A DNA stretch of 20,204 bases from Chitinophagaceae bacterium (GCA_016721085.1 JADKJI010000036.1:1-20204), one strand, 5' to 3'. Positions 1 through 9,916 are shown, numbered from the stretch's first letter. Translations and numbers: made by a program. The notes: generated by a model from the sequence alone, not told the origin.

Positions 1-1275
1 CGAAAATGAAATACAATTCCAGAAGCAGGGCAGGTTGGGTTGAAAATTTGGGAGGAATAAAGAACCTGATTCAAAAACAATATAAGCGCTTCTGTTTGTT
101 GGCTGGCCAGTTCTGAACAGACATAAATGTTCTTTGCCTAAGCTTTCATTACTAATTGATGGACAAGAAATTCCGATTTCACATTTATTAGATGAAATGA
201 TTTCAGAAATACACTCCAACGTAATAAGTCAGCGTAACCTTTTTCAAGTGCCAGACCATGGTTCGAACCAGGAACATGGGGTGGCCATTGGATGAAAATA
301 ATATAGAAGGGCTAAATAAGGAGGTACCGAATTATGCCTGGAGTTTTGAACTGGCTGTCTGAAAATGGAATATTGCTGGAAGATGATGGTACTCTTTTGG
401 AATGTAGTTTTCGACTGGTTACTGTTTGAACAATCATATAATGTTTTAGGTAAAGCCTCCGGCCCGTTTTGGATCCTACTTCCCTATTCGCTTCGATTTC
501 CTTGATACTATCGATGGCGGTAATCTATCTATTCAAGTTCATCCTCGTCTTAGTTATATGAAGAAACATTTTGGAGAACCAATCACCCAAGATGGAAACC
601 TACTATACTCGATACAAAAGATGATGCCGTAGTCTATCTTGGTTTTCAGGACAATGTTGACTCTAAAGTATTTGAGAAGCGTTGACAATAAGTGCTAATG
701 AGAAAGCCATTAATATGAAGAAATTCGTTCAGGCGCTTCCTTCAAACAAACGATCTTTTCACAATTCCATCCGGTACTATTCACGGGTCCGGGACCAATA
801 ACCTAGTTCTTGAAATCAGTTGTACCCCTTATATCTACACTTTCCAAATTATACGATTGGCTTCGTCTGGACCTCGATGGAAACCGCGTCCAATAAATAT
901 CAAACACGGAATGAAGAATCTCGATTTCAGTCGATCCTGGCGAAAGGGTTAAAAGAATTCATATACCGTCCAGTTCTGATTGAAAAGGGAGAAGATTTTG
1001 AAAGATGGCAATTACCGACTCACGAAGATCATTTGTATGCCATAGAAAAATATATGTGGAAGGGGGATGTAAAAATCAACCTTAATCAACAATGTCAAAT
1101 CGGTATGTTGGTTGAAGGAGAGTCTGTTGAAATTATTACGGATAAGAAATCATTTACATACGCTTATGCTGAAACCTTCATCATCCCTGCCGCTACAGAA
1201 AACTATACTATTCGATACTCAGGAAAAGAAAACGGAATATTACTGTTGAGTTATGTAAAGGATGCTTTTTGCTAA
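1..1275 (+). pseudogene. manA: class I mannose-6-phosphate isomerase, 5'-truncated by the window and multiply frameshifted
   Basis: Type I phosphomannose isomerase interconverts mannose-6-phosphate and fructose-6-phosphate in the cytoplasm with a Zn ion. Reading across frames recovers the long Bacteroidota form. It has an N-terminal extension (1-230: RAG..ENLGG, QYKRF, then WPVLNRHK), then RPWFEPGTWGGHW (about 258-297), EVPNYAWSFEL (about 325-357), FDFLDTIDGGNLSIQVHP (about 495-545, including the QVHP metal ligands at 534-545), a DETYY-like segment near 590, and IPSGTIHGSG (about 765-795, supplying the conserved His). The C-terminal beta domain is open from about 940 to the TAA at 1273-1275 and includes YAETFIIPAA. 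At least eight 1-2 nt indels are needed over 1-890, for example a missing A near 292 and an extra G near 592. The stop lies 12 nt before the transporter gene, so it is the upstream member of a mannose operon. The family call is firm. Whether it is a true pseudogene or a poor consensus is open. Confidence 0.8.
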
Positions 1276-1287
1276 TAAAATAACGAT

Positions 1288-2670
1288 ATGCTACAGTCAA
1301 CACAAAAAAGGTTCCTTGCACTTGTAACCATCATTGCGGCACTTGGTGGGTTTTTGTTCGGATTTGATATGGCTGTTGTAAGCGGCATTATTGAACCAGT
1401 CAAAAACCAATTTAGTTTAAGTGCTGCCAGTGAAGGTTGGTTTGTATCATCGGCCCTTCTTGGCTGTATTGCTGGTGTAGCATTCTCCGGATCACTTAGT
1501 GATGCAATCGGAAGAAAAAAAGTATTATTTCTTGCAGCCATACTCTTTCTTATAAGTGCTATTGGATTTTCATTTTCCGAAAATTATTCTATTCTAATCA
1601 GCTTCCGTGTACTAGCAGGAATGGCAGTTGGGGTTGCATCTAACATATCGCCATTATATATTTCTGAAATTGCTCCGGCCCGAAACAGAGGTGCATTAGT
1701 AACCTTTTATCAATTAGCTATTACAATTGGAATCTTGGTAGCCTATCTGAGTAATTATTTCATACAATTATCTATTTCACAAAATAGCAGTTCATTATTA
1801 GCAGGCTATTTCCCTGGAGAGGCATGGAGATTAATGTTTTTTGTTAGTGCAATACCAGCTACACTTTTCTTATTTCTATTATTAGTAGTACCTGAAAGCC
1901 CCAGATGGCTAATGAAACAGGGTAGAGAAAGTGCATCTCTATCTGTACTATCTAAGATTCATGATCCAGAGGAAGCCAATAAAGAACTGTTATCCATCAA
2001 AAAAAAAATCACAGCATCAAATAATAGCGGAAAGATACATCTCACCAAAAAAAACCAATGGCTACGATCCTAATACTAGTGATGGCGCTTACAGCCCTCT
2101 CCCAATTCAGTGGTATCAATGGCGTAATATTCTATGGCCCAACTATTCTTCATTCGGCTGGAATAGTAACACAAGATGCTCTTTTTATATCAGGTCATGT
2201 TAGGGGCAGCAAATATGTTATTCACCCTGATTGCTATTTGGAAAGTGGATAGCTGGGGAAGAAGACCTCTGTATATATATGGCTCTCTGTTTGCAGGAAT
2301 AGCTTTAGCACTCACAGGACTGTGTTTTGCCTTTGATATTAAAGGGTACATATTACTTTCTAGCATGATGCTCTTCCTTTTATTCTTTGCTTTCTCTCTG
2401 GGACCATTAAAGTTTGTACTCGCTACCGAATTCTTTCCAACAGAAGTAAGAGGAAAGGCCTTATCCATTTGTATTCTTACTATGTGGGGATCAGATTGGC
2501 TGGTGAATCTATTGTTTCCTGTACTAAGAGAGAATTTAGGTATTGCCGCCACTTTTTTTCTCTTTGCATTTTTCTGTCTAGTCTCCTTCTATATCGCTAA
2601 AAAATATCTTCCAGAAACAAAAGGGAAATCATTGGAAGAAATTGGACAGTCCTTATTGACTCATCGTTAA
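1288..2670 (+). CDS. MFS sugar-porter family transporter (two compensating frameshifts)
   Basis: Proton-coupled sugar symporter of the MFS sugar-porter (XylE/GalP/AraE-like) family in the inner membrane. Visible signatures are GFLFGFDMAVVSG in helix 1, the SDAIGRKK loop motif, YISEIAPARNRGAL, PESPRWLM before the central loop, QFSGINGVIFYGP in helix 7, WKVDSWGRRPL, and the terminal PETKGKSLEEI. Frame 1 runs 1288-2073, frame 2 covers about 2055-2185, and the rest is open to the TAA at 2668-2670. The first shift fits one A missing from the 8-A run at 2047-2054. The second fits one extra base in the T/A-rich stretch 2178-2190. With both corrected the protein is 460 aa, normal for the family. It starts 12 nt after the isomerase and stops 10 nt before the alpha-mannosidase, so its substrate is probably mannose or a related hexose (inference from context). 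Confidence 0.85.
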
Positions 2671-2680
2671 ACGTTTTATT

Positions 2681-5600
2681 ATGAAACGAGTTTGCCTTTT
2701 ACTACTTTTCGGATTTTGGATGTTATCATCCTCATCTCAAAGCACATTGCCCGGATACTCAAAAGCCATCAGCGGTGAAACACTTTCTTACAACTCGTAT
2801 ACACCAATGGCATCTAGGCTCTTCTTACTAGATCTAATACTGGTGAAATGGCTATTGAATGGTTAACATCAATAGTACCAGCAGATTTTAATGCCGACTT
2901 TGCTTATTTCACCTGGACTGGCGGTAATTCATCTGGCACCTCATCTGGCAAACAACATTTTGATCTTTATATCAATGGGAAATTCTATCTCACCATTGAA
3001 ACAGATAAACACTACGAAGCTGCAGGATGGAATTTTACTGGTGCAGAAGGAACTGAAATTCATTTTATCAAAAAAGGGGTTAGATAAGAATAATGATATG
3101 TCGGGTGATGTAACATTAAAGGTTCCTAAAACCCTATTAACTCCAGGGAAAGCTCTTCAATTAAAAATAGTAGGCAAGAAGGAAGGAACAGCTGATTGGT
3201 TGATGGTTTATAAACATGTTCCAGGCGATAGGTTTATGGTTAAGTTACTTCCTCTTCTAACCAAAGGAGCCAATGGTGATACCTTACGCCAGGTTAAACT
3301 ATTTGGTGAATTCACAAAAGCCTATGGCCAGATAGTAGCTTATGTGAACGGAGTAAGCAATCCATTCCGTTTCGACTTACAACAAGGATATAATGAGTTT
3401 GAAATATCTGTTCCTTACAAAACAAAGCTTCCATACTATATCATCAACTCTGAAATTCAGGGAAAGAGAATGGGCGCTGATACAGTTACCCTTACTCCTT
3501 TGATTCCTCTGGAAGTACATATGATTCATCACTCTCACACTGATGTGGGTTATTCTCATTTACAAGAAACCGTAGCTGAAATACATAATGAAAATATTCG
3601 TCAGGCAATTGATCTAATTGACAAAACAAAAGATTACCCATTTGAGTCACAATTCCGATGGAATATAGAAAGCACCTGGGCGGTTGAAAACTTTCTCGAT
3701 AGTTCCAATGAAAAACAAATTCAAAAATTCAGAGAGGCTTTAAATACAGGGCGTATGAATATTGCCGGATATTATACTAATAACTTAAGCGGTATCATGC
3801 GTGGTGAAGAATTTATCAGATTGACAGATTACGCTCGAAAACTTGAAAGGGAATTCGGTATAACTATCAATTCCGCTATGATAACCGATATACCCGGTTA
3901 TACAATGTCATTGGTAAAAGCAATGCAAATGGCGGGTATAAAATATTTCTCAGTAGGTCCCAATAATTCAGACCGCATTGGAACCGTCCTTGAGAAATGG
4001 GGAGACAAACCCTTTTACTGGAAAGCACCAGGTTCAAATGAAAAAGTTATGACCATTGTATCTGGAGATAGCTATGCCTGGTTTCATTCCATAGGTGGAG
4101 CCAGAGAGCCCCGACTGCTGAATAAGAAATTGATTGACTATATCAATATCGTAAACGAGAATAAATATCCATATAAGTACCTCGCTTTACGATACAATAT
4201 TTTCTCAGACAACGCCCCATTAGATCCATTGATTTCCGATTTTGTTCGTGACTGGAATAATAAATACATCTATCCTAAGCTGGTTCTATCAACACCTCAA
4301 ATGGTAATGCAGAAAATAGAAAAGGATTATGCCAGTAAGATTCCGGTAGTTGAAGGAGATATGACGCCTTATTGGGAAGATGGTGCTGCTTCATCTGCAG
4401 CAGAACTAGCCCTGAACAAAAGCGTAGCTGAGAGAGTTAATCAAACTGAAAAATTATGGTCCTTACTAAAACCAATTTCATTCCCTTCACTCGAGTTTTA
4501 TAAAGTTTGGAGCGGCGTGCTTTTGTTTGATGAACATACATGGGGCGCCTGGTCAAGTATTTCTGATCCCGATATTCCTTTTAGTGTGAAACAGTGGGAT
4601 TTTAAAAGAAACTATGTTTTAGATGCGGATAAAAAAAAGAAGGAGCTAAATAATGTAATTCTTCAACAAGTAAGTACTCCTTCTAAAAACTGGACGATTG
4701 TAAATACAAATTCCTGGAGTAATCCATCCTTGGTATTGTTAAAAAACCTTACAGATAAGGATAGAATAATGGATGAAAAAGGAAGGGTTATAAGAGCGCA
4801 GCAAACAAAAGCAGGTAAGCTGGTATATGTACCTGATGTACCAGCACTCGGTTCTACTACATTAAAGATTGCACCAGAATCAACACCAACAATTATTGGA
4901 TTAGCTGCCCCTACTTATAGTTTTCATGATAATATTATGGAAAACAAATTTGTTCGTGTTCTTATTGATTCAAAAACAGGGGCCATCAGTTCATTCATAC
5001 TAAAAGCTAGCAATACAGATATAGTAAAGAAAGGACAGTATCAATTCAATCAGTATTTATATGTTCCAGGTCGTGACCCTGCCACTGCTGTAACTTCAAA
5101 AGTAAAAGAGATTCGATTAGATGAAATGGGAGTATATGAAACGGATGTAACTGTAGTTTGTGAAGCTGAGGGAACAAGTGGTTTAACAATCAGGTATCGC
5201 CTTAATAATATTACAGGAGCACTTACCATTGAGAATCATTTAGAAAAAACAAAGGTGAGAACTAAGGAAGCGGTTCATTTTGCATTTCCTTTCAATATAA
5301 CAAATGGTAAATGGAAAGCCGACAATGGATTCCTTGCATATGATCCTTTAAACGATACCATTCCTGGAAATAATAAAGATTTCACTTATTGTGGTAAATG
5401 GGCCGATCTCTCAAACAAAGATTGGGGAGTAACTTATTTCAGTCCTGATGCTCCAATAATAGAGTTTGGTGAAATGAATAGTGAAGTGATTCCTGCTGGA
5501 AAGGGGCAAAAGGTTTGGAAAAGCAAACAGACTCCTTCTCAGTTGTTGTTTTCTTATGCCTTGAATAATTACTGGCACACCAATTATAAAAAGCCGACCA

Positions 5601-5969
5601 AGAAGGACCAGTAAGTTTTACCTATACTATATTGCCTCACGGAAAATTTTCCATCACCGATGCCTATAAGAAGCGGAGGAAATTTATCAGCCTCCTGTTT
5701 TGATCCAATCTGATAAAATAAAGGTGCAAGCACCGTTCAGTGTCAGCAATGAAAAAGTGGTTGTGAGTACTTTAGTTCCTGCAAAAGACGGTAATGGAAT
5801 TGTAGTTAGATTGTATAATACGAGTCAGGAGAAACAGCAGCTTTCGATTAAGACAATAGTTGGTAAGATGGTGGCTAGCAATTTGTATGAAGATGTGTTA
5901 CCGGTAGTTCCGGGGGTAATTACACTGCTGCCTTTTGAGACCAGAACATTTAGGTTGTTAGAAAAATAG
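2681..5969 (+). CDS. secreted glycoside hydrolase family 38 alpha-mannosidase (four small frameshifts)
   Basis: Exported retaining GH38 enzyme, expected to release mannose from alpha-mannosides in the periplasm or at the cell surface. The N-terminus MKRVCLLLLFGFWMLSSSSQ is a signal peptide. It is followed by a beta-rich N-terminal region with FTWTGGNSSGTSSGKQHFDL. The GH38 metal-binding HTD (HHSHTDVGY) is at 3536-3544. The likely nucleophile Asp is in TDIPGY at 3887-3889, and the conserved FDEHTWGAW His is at 4535-4537. The C-terminal beta domain ends in LLPFETRTFRLL. Frameshifts are inferred near 2815-2822 (one base missing), at 3070-3079 (A6-G4 run, one extra), at 5588-5592 (two extra A before the NYWHTNYKADQEGPV-like motif) and near 5670-5682 (one missing). 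Corrected, it is 1095 aa. The catalytic centre lies in a single uninterrupted frame from about 3080 to 5590. It is the last gene of the mannose operon. Confidence 0.85.
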
Positions 5970-5981
5970 GTTGTTTTTTAC

Positions 5982-6001
5982 CCCCCACAGTACTGTGGGG
6001 G
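5982..6001. repeat. perfect 20-bp palindrome beside the GATGNCATC array
   Basis: The sequence CCCCCACAGTACTGTGGGGG equals its own reverse complement. It begins 12 nt after the mannosidase stop and runs straight into the array at 6002. A T-run precedes it and no T-run follows on the + strand, so it is not a textbook terminator. Its centre is about 17.5 nt from the centre of the first GATGNCATC unit, close to the unit spacing inside the array, so it may be a diverged fifth unit. Confidence 0.75.
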
Positions 6002-6072
6002 CGAGATGTCATCTTACCCCGGATGCCATCCTATACCCCAAGATGACATCTTGGGGGTAAGATGACATCTCG
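6002..6072. repeat. palindromic GATGNCATC array, copy 1
   Basis: Four GATGNCATC units (each a 9-nt palindrome around one free base) start at 6005, 6022, 6042 and 6061. Perfect 19-nt inverted arms lie at 6002-6020 and 6054-6072. The interior holds two smaller dyads, GGAT-GCC-ATCC and AAGAT-GAC-ATCTT, separated by TATACCCC. As RNA or extruded DNA it could fold as a long stem bearing two short hairpins. It lies between the convergent ends of the mannosidase and the SAM hydroxide adenosyltransferase, 4 nt from the latter's stop. A second copy is at 11299-11368. It encodes no protein, and no target-site duplication is visible. Confidence 0.85.
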
Positions 6073-6076
6073 ACTA

Positions 6077-6988
6077 TTATTTTACAACCTTCCTTATCTC
6101 AATACTCCACTCACTCCCGCTCTCCACCTTATACTTAGCAGCAAAATTCCCCATATTCAACGCCACCGAAAACTGTAAAAGACTATTCAAATAACATAAA
6201 GGCTTGCCCTTTGCAACTGCTCCAAAGGTTTGACTATACGGAGCATTCCCCTCATATACTTTTTGCTTATTATGAAAGATGACAACATGAATCACGTCTC
6301 CATATACCGGTTTCAATTGTGCAAATAAATCACCAGTAATATTCGTCCACACATTTCCATACTGAACATCCAATATGGAAATATTGCCTTTGATAGTTTT
6401 CCCTACTAATTCGGCTTTTTGATATGGAAGACTCACTACTTCATTTGGTAAAAGCTTACCCACTTGTTCAAAATTGATGGCACCGGCTGCTAAGCGGGCG
6501 GCAGTATATGCATACACATCTCTTCCGTGAAAAGTATATGATTTCTGGGAATCCTTTCTTCTGTTAACCACTTCATCAATTTCCCGTACAGCCTCTATTC
6601 CTAATGACTGTGCTACCAATGTTAGGGTACCATTATCTGGTGTTACTATGAAATGCCCTGTTTGGGTTTTTATTACAACCGATTTCCTCTCTGTTCCAAC
6701 ACCTGGGTCTACAACAGAAACAAATACGGTTCCTGCAGGCCAGTAAGTTACCGTTTGCTCCAATCGATAGGCCGCTTCCCAAATATTATACGCTGGTATC
6801 TCGTGGGTTAAATCATAAAGCTTTAGCTCAGGTGAAACTCCCATCGCTACCCCTTTCATAGCACTAACTGCCCCATCCTTAAGACCGAAGTCTGACTGAA
6901 AGACAACGATCTTAATCTGTGCAAATGATACAGCCTTTAAACTTGTCAAGAACAATACGAAGGCAGCAATCCTGAAAAATCGTTTCAT
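6077..6988 (-). CDS. exported S-adenosyl-L-methionine hydroxide adenosyltransferase (DUF62 family)
   Basis: Member of the SAM hydroxide adenosyltransferase/fluorinase superfamily (PF01887), 303 aa. Characterised relatives split SAM into adenosine and methionine using water. Visible landmarks are SDFG at 32-35, DPGVGTERKS at 94-103, PDNG at 117-120 and TFHGRD at 152-157. D94, R101 and H154 match the Asp-Arg-His triad of the hydrolase-type members, with the family's seven-residue Asp-Arg spacing. The C-terminal domain has the usual LNSLLQ..VALNMGN segment. The first 24 residues (MKRFFRIAAF...SFAQ) are a clear Sec signal peptide, which is unexpected for an enzyme whose substrate is cytosolic. 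The gene lies downstream of the TonB receptor on the same strand, but a strong terminator separates them. The start at 6988 is chosen because it begins the signal peptide. The family call is strong. The physiological substrate in the periplasm is unknown. Confidence 0.88.
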   Translation of the reverse strand: MKRFFRIAAFVLFLTSLKAVSFAQIKIVVFQSDFGLKDGAVSAMKGVAMGVSPELKLYDLTHEIPAYNIWEAAYRLEQTVTYWPAGTVFVSVVDPGVGTERKSVVIKTQTGHFIVTPDNGTLTLVAQSLGIEAVREIDEVVNRRKDSQKSYTFHGRDVYAYTAARLAAGAINFEQVGKLLPNEVVSLPYQKAELVGKTIKGNISILDVQYGNVWTNITGDLFAQLKPVYGDVIHVVIFHNKQKVYEGNAPYSQTFGAVAKGKPLCYLNSLLQFSVALNMGNFAAKYKVESGSEWSIEIRKVVK

Positions 6989-7005
6989 AAAAATGTCTTT
7001 ATACT

Positions 7006-7043
7006 AAAACAGCCATCCGAATTGGTTTCCGGATGGCTGTTTC
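7006..7043 (-). terminator. intrinsic terminator after the TonB receptor gene
   Basis: Perfect 13-bp inverted arms lie at 7007-7019 and 7030-7042 around a 10-nt loop. On the - strand the hairpin ends in TTTT followed by AGTATA. It begins 15 nt beyond the receptor's stop codon and ends before the SAM enzyme's start at 6988, so it should separate the two transcripts. Confidence 0.8.
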
Positions 7044-7057
7044 AATATTATCATGAA

Positions 7058-9916
7058 TTAGAAGTTAAAAACCAACTTAGTAAAGAGACGCATTCCATTG
7101 AATCCCATCTGAACAGAATCCCAAGGACCACCGGCTTCATTATCAAATGATTCATAACGCGCTCTCATAACAGCACCAAATTCTGGATGAACATTGAAGA
7201 GATTGTCTACTCCAGCAAACCAGGTTATTTTCTTTGAGAGTTTATAAGAACCATAGATATCCGTTGTAACCTTTCCTGAATAATTGAATACTTCAGGAAG
7301 AACATTTACCTGATCACTGAAACCATCAATATCAACATAAGGATCAATTCCAGTAAAGCTACCTGAAATATCCGGATCGCCAGGACCACCAGTTCCAGCT
7401 GCACTAGCAAGACCCGTCCAACCAAAACCTAGAGTCTTTACATTTCCAAAGTATGTAAGGTGTACACCTACTCCAACTTTATTAATAGTATAATCAAGAT
7501 TCAAAGAAAATTTTGCCCTTGGTGCTGATGCTTTTAAGAAAGCTTCTTCCCTGTCGCTGAAGAAAGTCTTACGATGTACATAAGAATCATCCAGTAATGC
7601 TGGGATATTCACTTTATCAATCTTCATGCTTTGAAGATTTCCAGCCACTAACAATTTAAAGCTCTTGTTATCCCATTTCTTATAATAATCAACCACGATG
7701 TCTATACCATAGTTAGTTGTATTAACTGAATTTCCAAAGAACTGTGCAGTAGAAACACCAATTGCTTGTAACTGTGAAGTAAGAGCAGGAGGTAAAGAAG
7801 CATCATCTGCACTAAAGAGACCAGATAAAACGATCCTGTCTTTTACTTTCACCATATATCCATCAACTGTAAAAGTCAATCCCTTTGCTGGCTTCCACGA
7901 AAAACCAGTACTGATGTTTACTGATTTCTCTTCTTTCAAATCAGGTATACCTGCAGCTTTGGTAACAGCATCACCATTACGGGCAATACGCGATTGAACT
8001 AATTGACCGCCACTGAATGAAGTCAATGTATTACTGAAGTTGATCTGTTGTAAGGATGGAGCTCTAAATCCAGAACTTATTGATGCTCTCCAATTGAAGT
8101 TGGAGCCAAGCTTTATTCTGGTCGCTAATTTACCCGTTAATACAGATCCGAAATCGGAGTAATTCTCAAATCGTAAAGCACCATCAATCAACCATGCTTT
8201 TGTTGCATTCAATTCCACATCGGCATATACGACCTGGTTGGTACGATTGTTATTGATTTCATCTGCAGGACTGAAACCCGGGAAACCTTGTGATCCAGGT
8301 GCCTGATCGAAATTGTTTGCATATCCTTTGTACGATTTCTCTTCACCTTTATAGATACTGTATTTTTCATAACGGAATTCAGTACCGAAGGCTAATGTCA
8401 ATCCCTGTGCTGCATCTTTAATAAACTTACTGAAATCGAGGTTGAGTGTGTTTTGTAAGAAGTTGAAACCACCATCATCGAAATGAGTTGGGGTAGTAGC
8501 TCCAACTAAAGAGGCATTAAATGTTTTGTCTCCATAATAATGGAAATCATTTCTGCCGATGGTATTACTTAAATCCCATGTCCAATCCTTACCAGCATCT
8601 CCTTTTATTCCTGCTGCTAATGAGATATCAGTAATATTTGTCTGGATGTGTGGGTTGTAATAGATTTCTCCATCGCTTGACTTTTTCATTATCTCAGGAA
8701 CAAAAATAACAACCCCGCTGGCATCAACAGGGAATCGGTCGGGACGACCACTCGCATTACGGGTATAGGCAAAGGCATCGCTTGCTTTGAAGTTATATCC
8801 ACCGAATGCATAGAAAGTTGTTTTTCCGCTTGCACTGGTTGGCACTTCCATATTGAACATAGCACCCACTGTAGTTACTGAACCATCTCCAAAAGCACGA
8901 CGACCAGAATTTAAAGGCAACGCATTTGGATTGGTAGCTACATTGGTATCTGGTACCTGACGGAATGTTTTTGCCTGATTCAATATATCAAAAGAGATAT
9001 TGATGAAACCACCATTCTTACCTAATGCAAATCCATTACTTGCCTGAAGAGATAGGGTGCCACCATCAATCTTATGACTTGTATAATATTGACTTGGATC
9101 GTAACTATTCAGTGCATTGTATTTATGATCATAATATCCTGACCAACCGGTAGTAATATTCCATTTATTTATATCCTTCTTTAAAATGATATTGATTACA
9201 CCTGCCATGGCATCAGAACCATATTGTGCAGAAGCACCATCACGAAGAATTTCAATGCGATCTACTGCTGAAGCAGGGAATGCATTCAAATCAGCACCTG
9301 AATTACCACGACCTCTTGTACCAAATAATCCAACAAAAGCTGTTTGATGTCTTCTTTTCCCATTGATAAGTACCAGAGTCTGATCGGGACCTAATCCTCT
9401 CAAAGTACCAAGATCAATATGGTCGGCACCATCAGCACCACTTTGTTTGTTATAGTTGAATGAAGGGGCAGCTGCGTTAAGCGCGGAAGTGATATCCATC
9501 TTAGCGCTTCCTAATGCTACTTGATTAATATTGATGATATCTACAGGTACAGTTGTTTCCGTCTTTATTCTACCACCACCTTTACGGGATCCGATTAAAA
9601 CAACTTCTCCCAGTTCGGTTTGGCTTTCAGTCATTGTAACGGAGATGGAGGATTGTGCGCCTACAGTAATTTTTACTGGTTGATAGCCAACAATCGTGAA
9701 TTCCAATACATCGCTTGATGTTGCGTCTATTTTAAAAAAACCTTCATTATTAGTTATAGTACCGTTTGGAGTTGATTTTACTTTAACGGATACGCCTGCC
9801 AGTGGGGCTCCTTTTGAATCAGAAACCTTTCCTGTGATTGATTTCTTTTGTGCAAAACTGACATTGACACAAAATAAAATAAGGACAACGCAGAGAGTTT
9901 GTTGTAGAATTTTCAT
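7058..9916 (-). CDS. TonB-dependent outer-membrane receptor with carboxypeptidase-regulatory-like N-domain
   Basis: Outer-membrane gated channel, 952 aa, powered by TonB-ExbBD. The N-terminus is a signal peptide (MKILQQTLCVVLILFCVNVSFAQ). Residues 25-96 form a CarboxypepD_reg-like beta domain (ITGKVSDSKGAPLAGVSVKVK, NNEGFFKI, VGYQPV). The plug covers about 115-245 (LRGLGPDQTLVLINGKRRH, then RIEILRDGASAQYGSDAMAGVINIILKK). The rest is a 22-strand-type barrel ending in LVFNF. There is no SusD partner and the plug lacks SusC hallmarks, so this looks like a stand-alone BtuB/siderophore-type receptor rather than part of a polysaccharide-utilisation pair. The reading frame is intact over its whole length. 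The substrate cannot be told from the sequence. A weak -7-like TAATATTG lies on the - strand at 9960-9967, one base from the Bacteroidota consensus. Confidence 0.9.
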   Translation of the reverse strand: MKILQQTLCVVLILFCVNVSFAQKKSITGKVSDSKGAPLAGVSVKVKSTPNGTITNNEGFFKIDATSSDVLEFTIVGYQPVKITVGAQSSISVTMTESQTELGEVVLIGSRKGGGRIKTETTVPVDIININQVALGSAKMDITSALNAAAPSFNYNKQSGADGADHIDLGTLRGLGPDQTLVLINGKRRHQTAFVGLFGTRGRGNSGADLNAFPASAVDRIEILRDGASAQYGSDAMAGVINIILKKDINKWNITTGWSGYYDHKYNALNSYDPSQYYTSHKIDGGTLSLQASNGFALGKNGGFINISFDILNQAKTFRQVPDTNVATNPNALPLNSGRRAFGDGSVTTVGAMFNMEVPTSASGKTTFYAFGGYNFKASDAFAYTRNASGRPDRFPVDASGVVIFVPEIMKKSSDGEIYYNPHIQTNITDISLAAGIKGDAGKDWTWDLSNTIGRNDFHYYGDKTFNASLVGATTPTHFDDGGFNFLQNTLNLDFSKFIKDAAQGLTLAFGTEFRYEKYSIYKGEEKSYKGYANNFDQAPGSQGFPGFSPADEINNNRTNQVVYADVELNATKAWLIDGALRFENYSDFGSVLTGKLATRIKLGSNFNWRASISSGFRAPSLQQINFSNTLTSFSGGQLVQSRIARNGDAVTKAAGIPDLKEEKSVNISTGFSWKPAKGLTFTVDGYMVKVKDRIVLSGLFSADDASLPPALTSQLQAIGVSTAQFFGNSVNTTNYGIDIVVDYYKKWDNKSFKLLVAGNLQSMKIDKVNIPALLDDSYVHRKTFFSDREEAFLKASAPRAKFSLNLDYTINKVGVGVHLTYFGNVKTLGFGWTGLASAAGTGGPGDPDISGSFTGIDPYVDIDGFSDQVNVLPEVFNYSGKVTTDIYGSYKLSKKITWFAGVDNLFNVHPEFGAVMRARYESFDNEAGGPWDSVQMGFNGMRLFTKLVFNF

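Noticed and set aside
6002..6072. CRISPR-like array
   Set aside because: Units are 9-nt palindromes with short, related spacers, and the whole element folds on itself. There are no long unique spacers and no cas genes.
5982..6072. Insertion sequence or mobile element with transposase
   Set aside because: No coding region, no target-site duplication and no terminal repeats other than the folded arms. Called only as a repeat.
6077..6988. Fluorinase or chlorinase instead of hydroxide adenosyltransferase
   Set aside because: The D94-R101-H154 triad matches the water-using members, and no halogenase-type loop insertion was recognised.
7058..9916. SusC-type receptor of a polysaccharide-utilisation locus
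   Set aside because: No SusD gene adjoins it and the plug sequence is of the BtuB/siderophore-receptor type.
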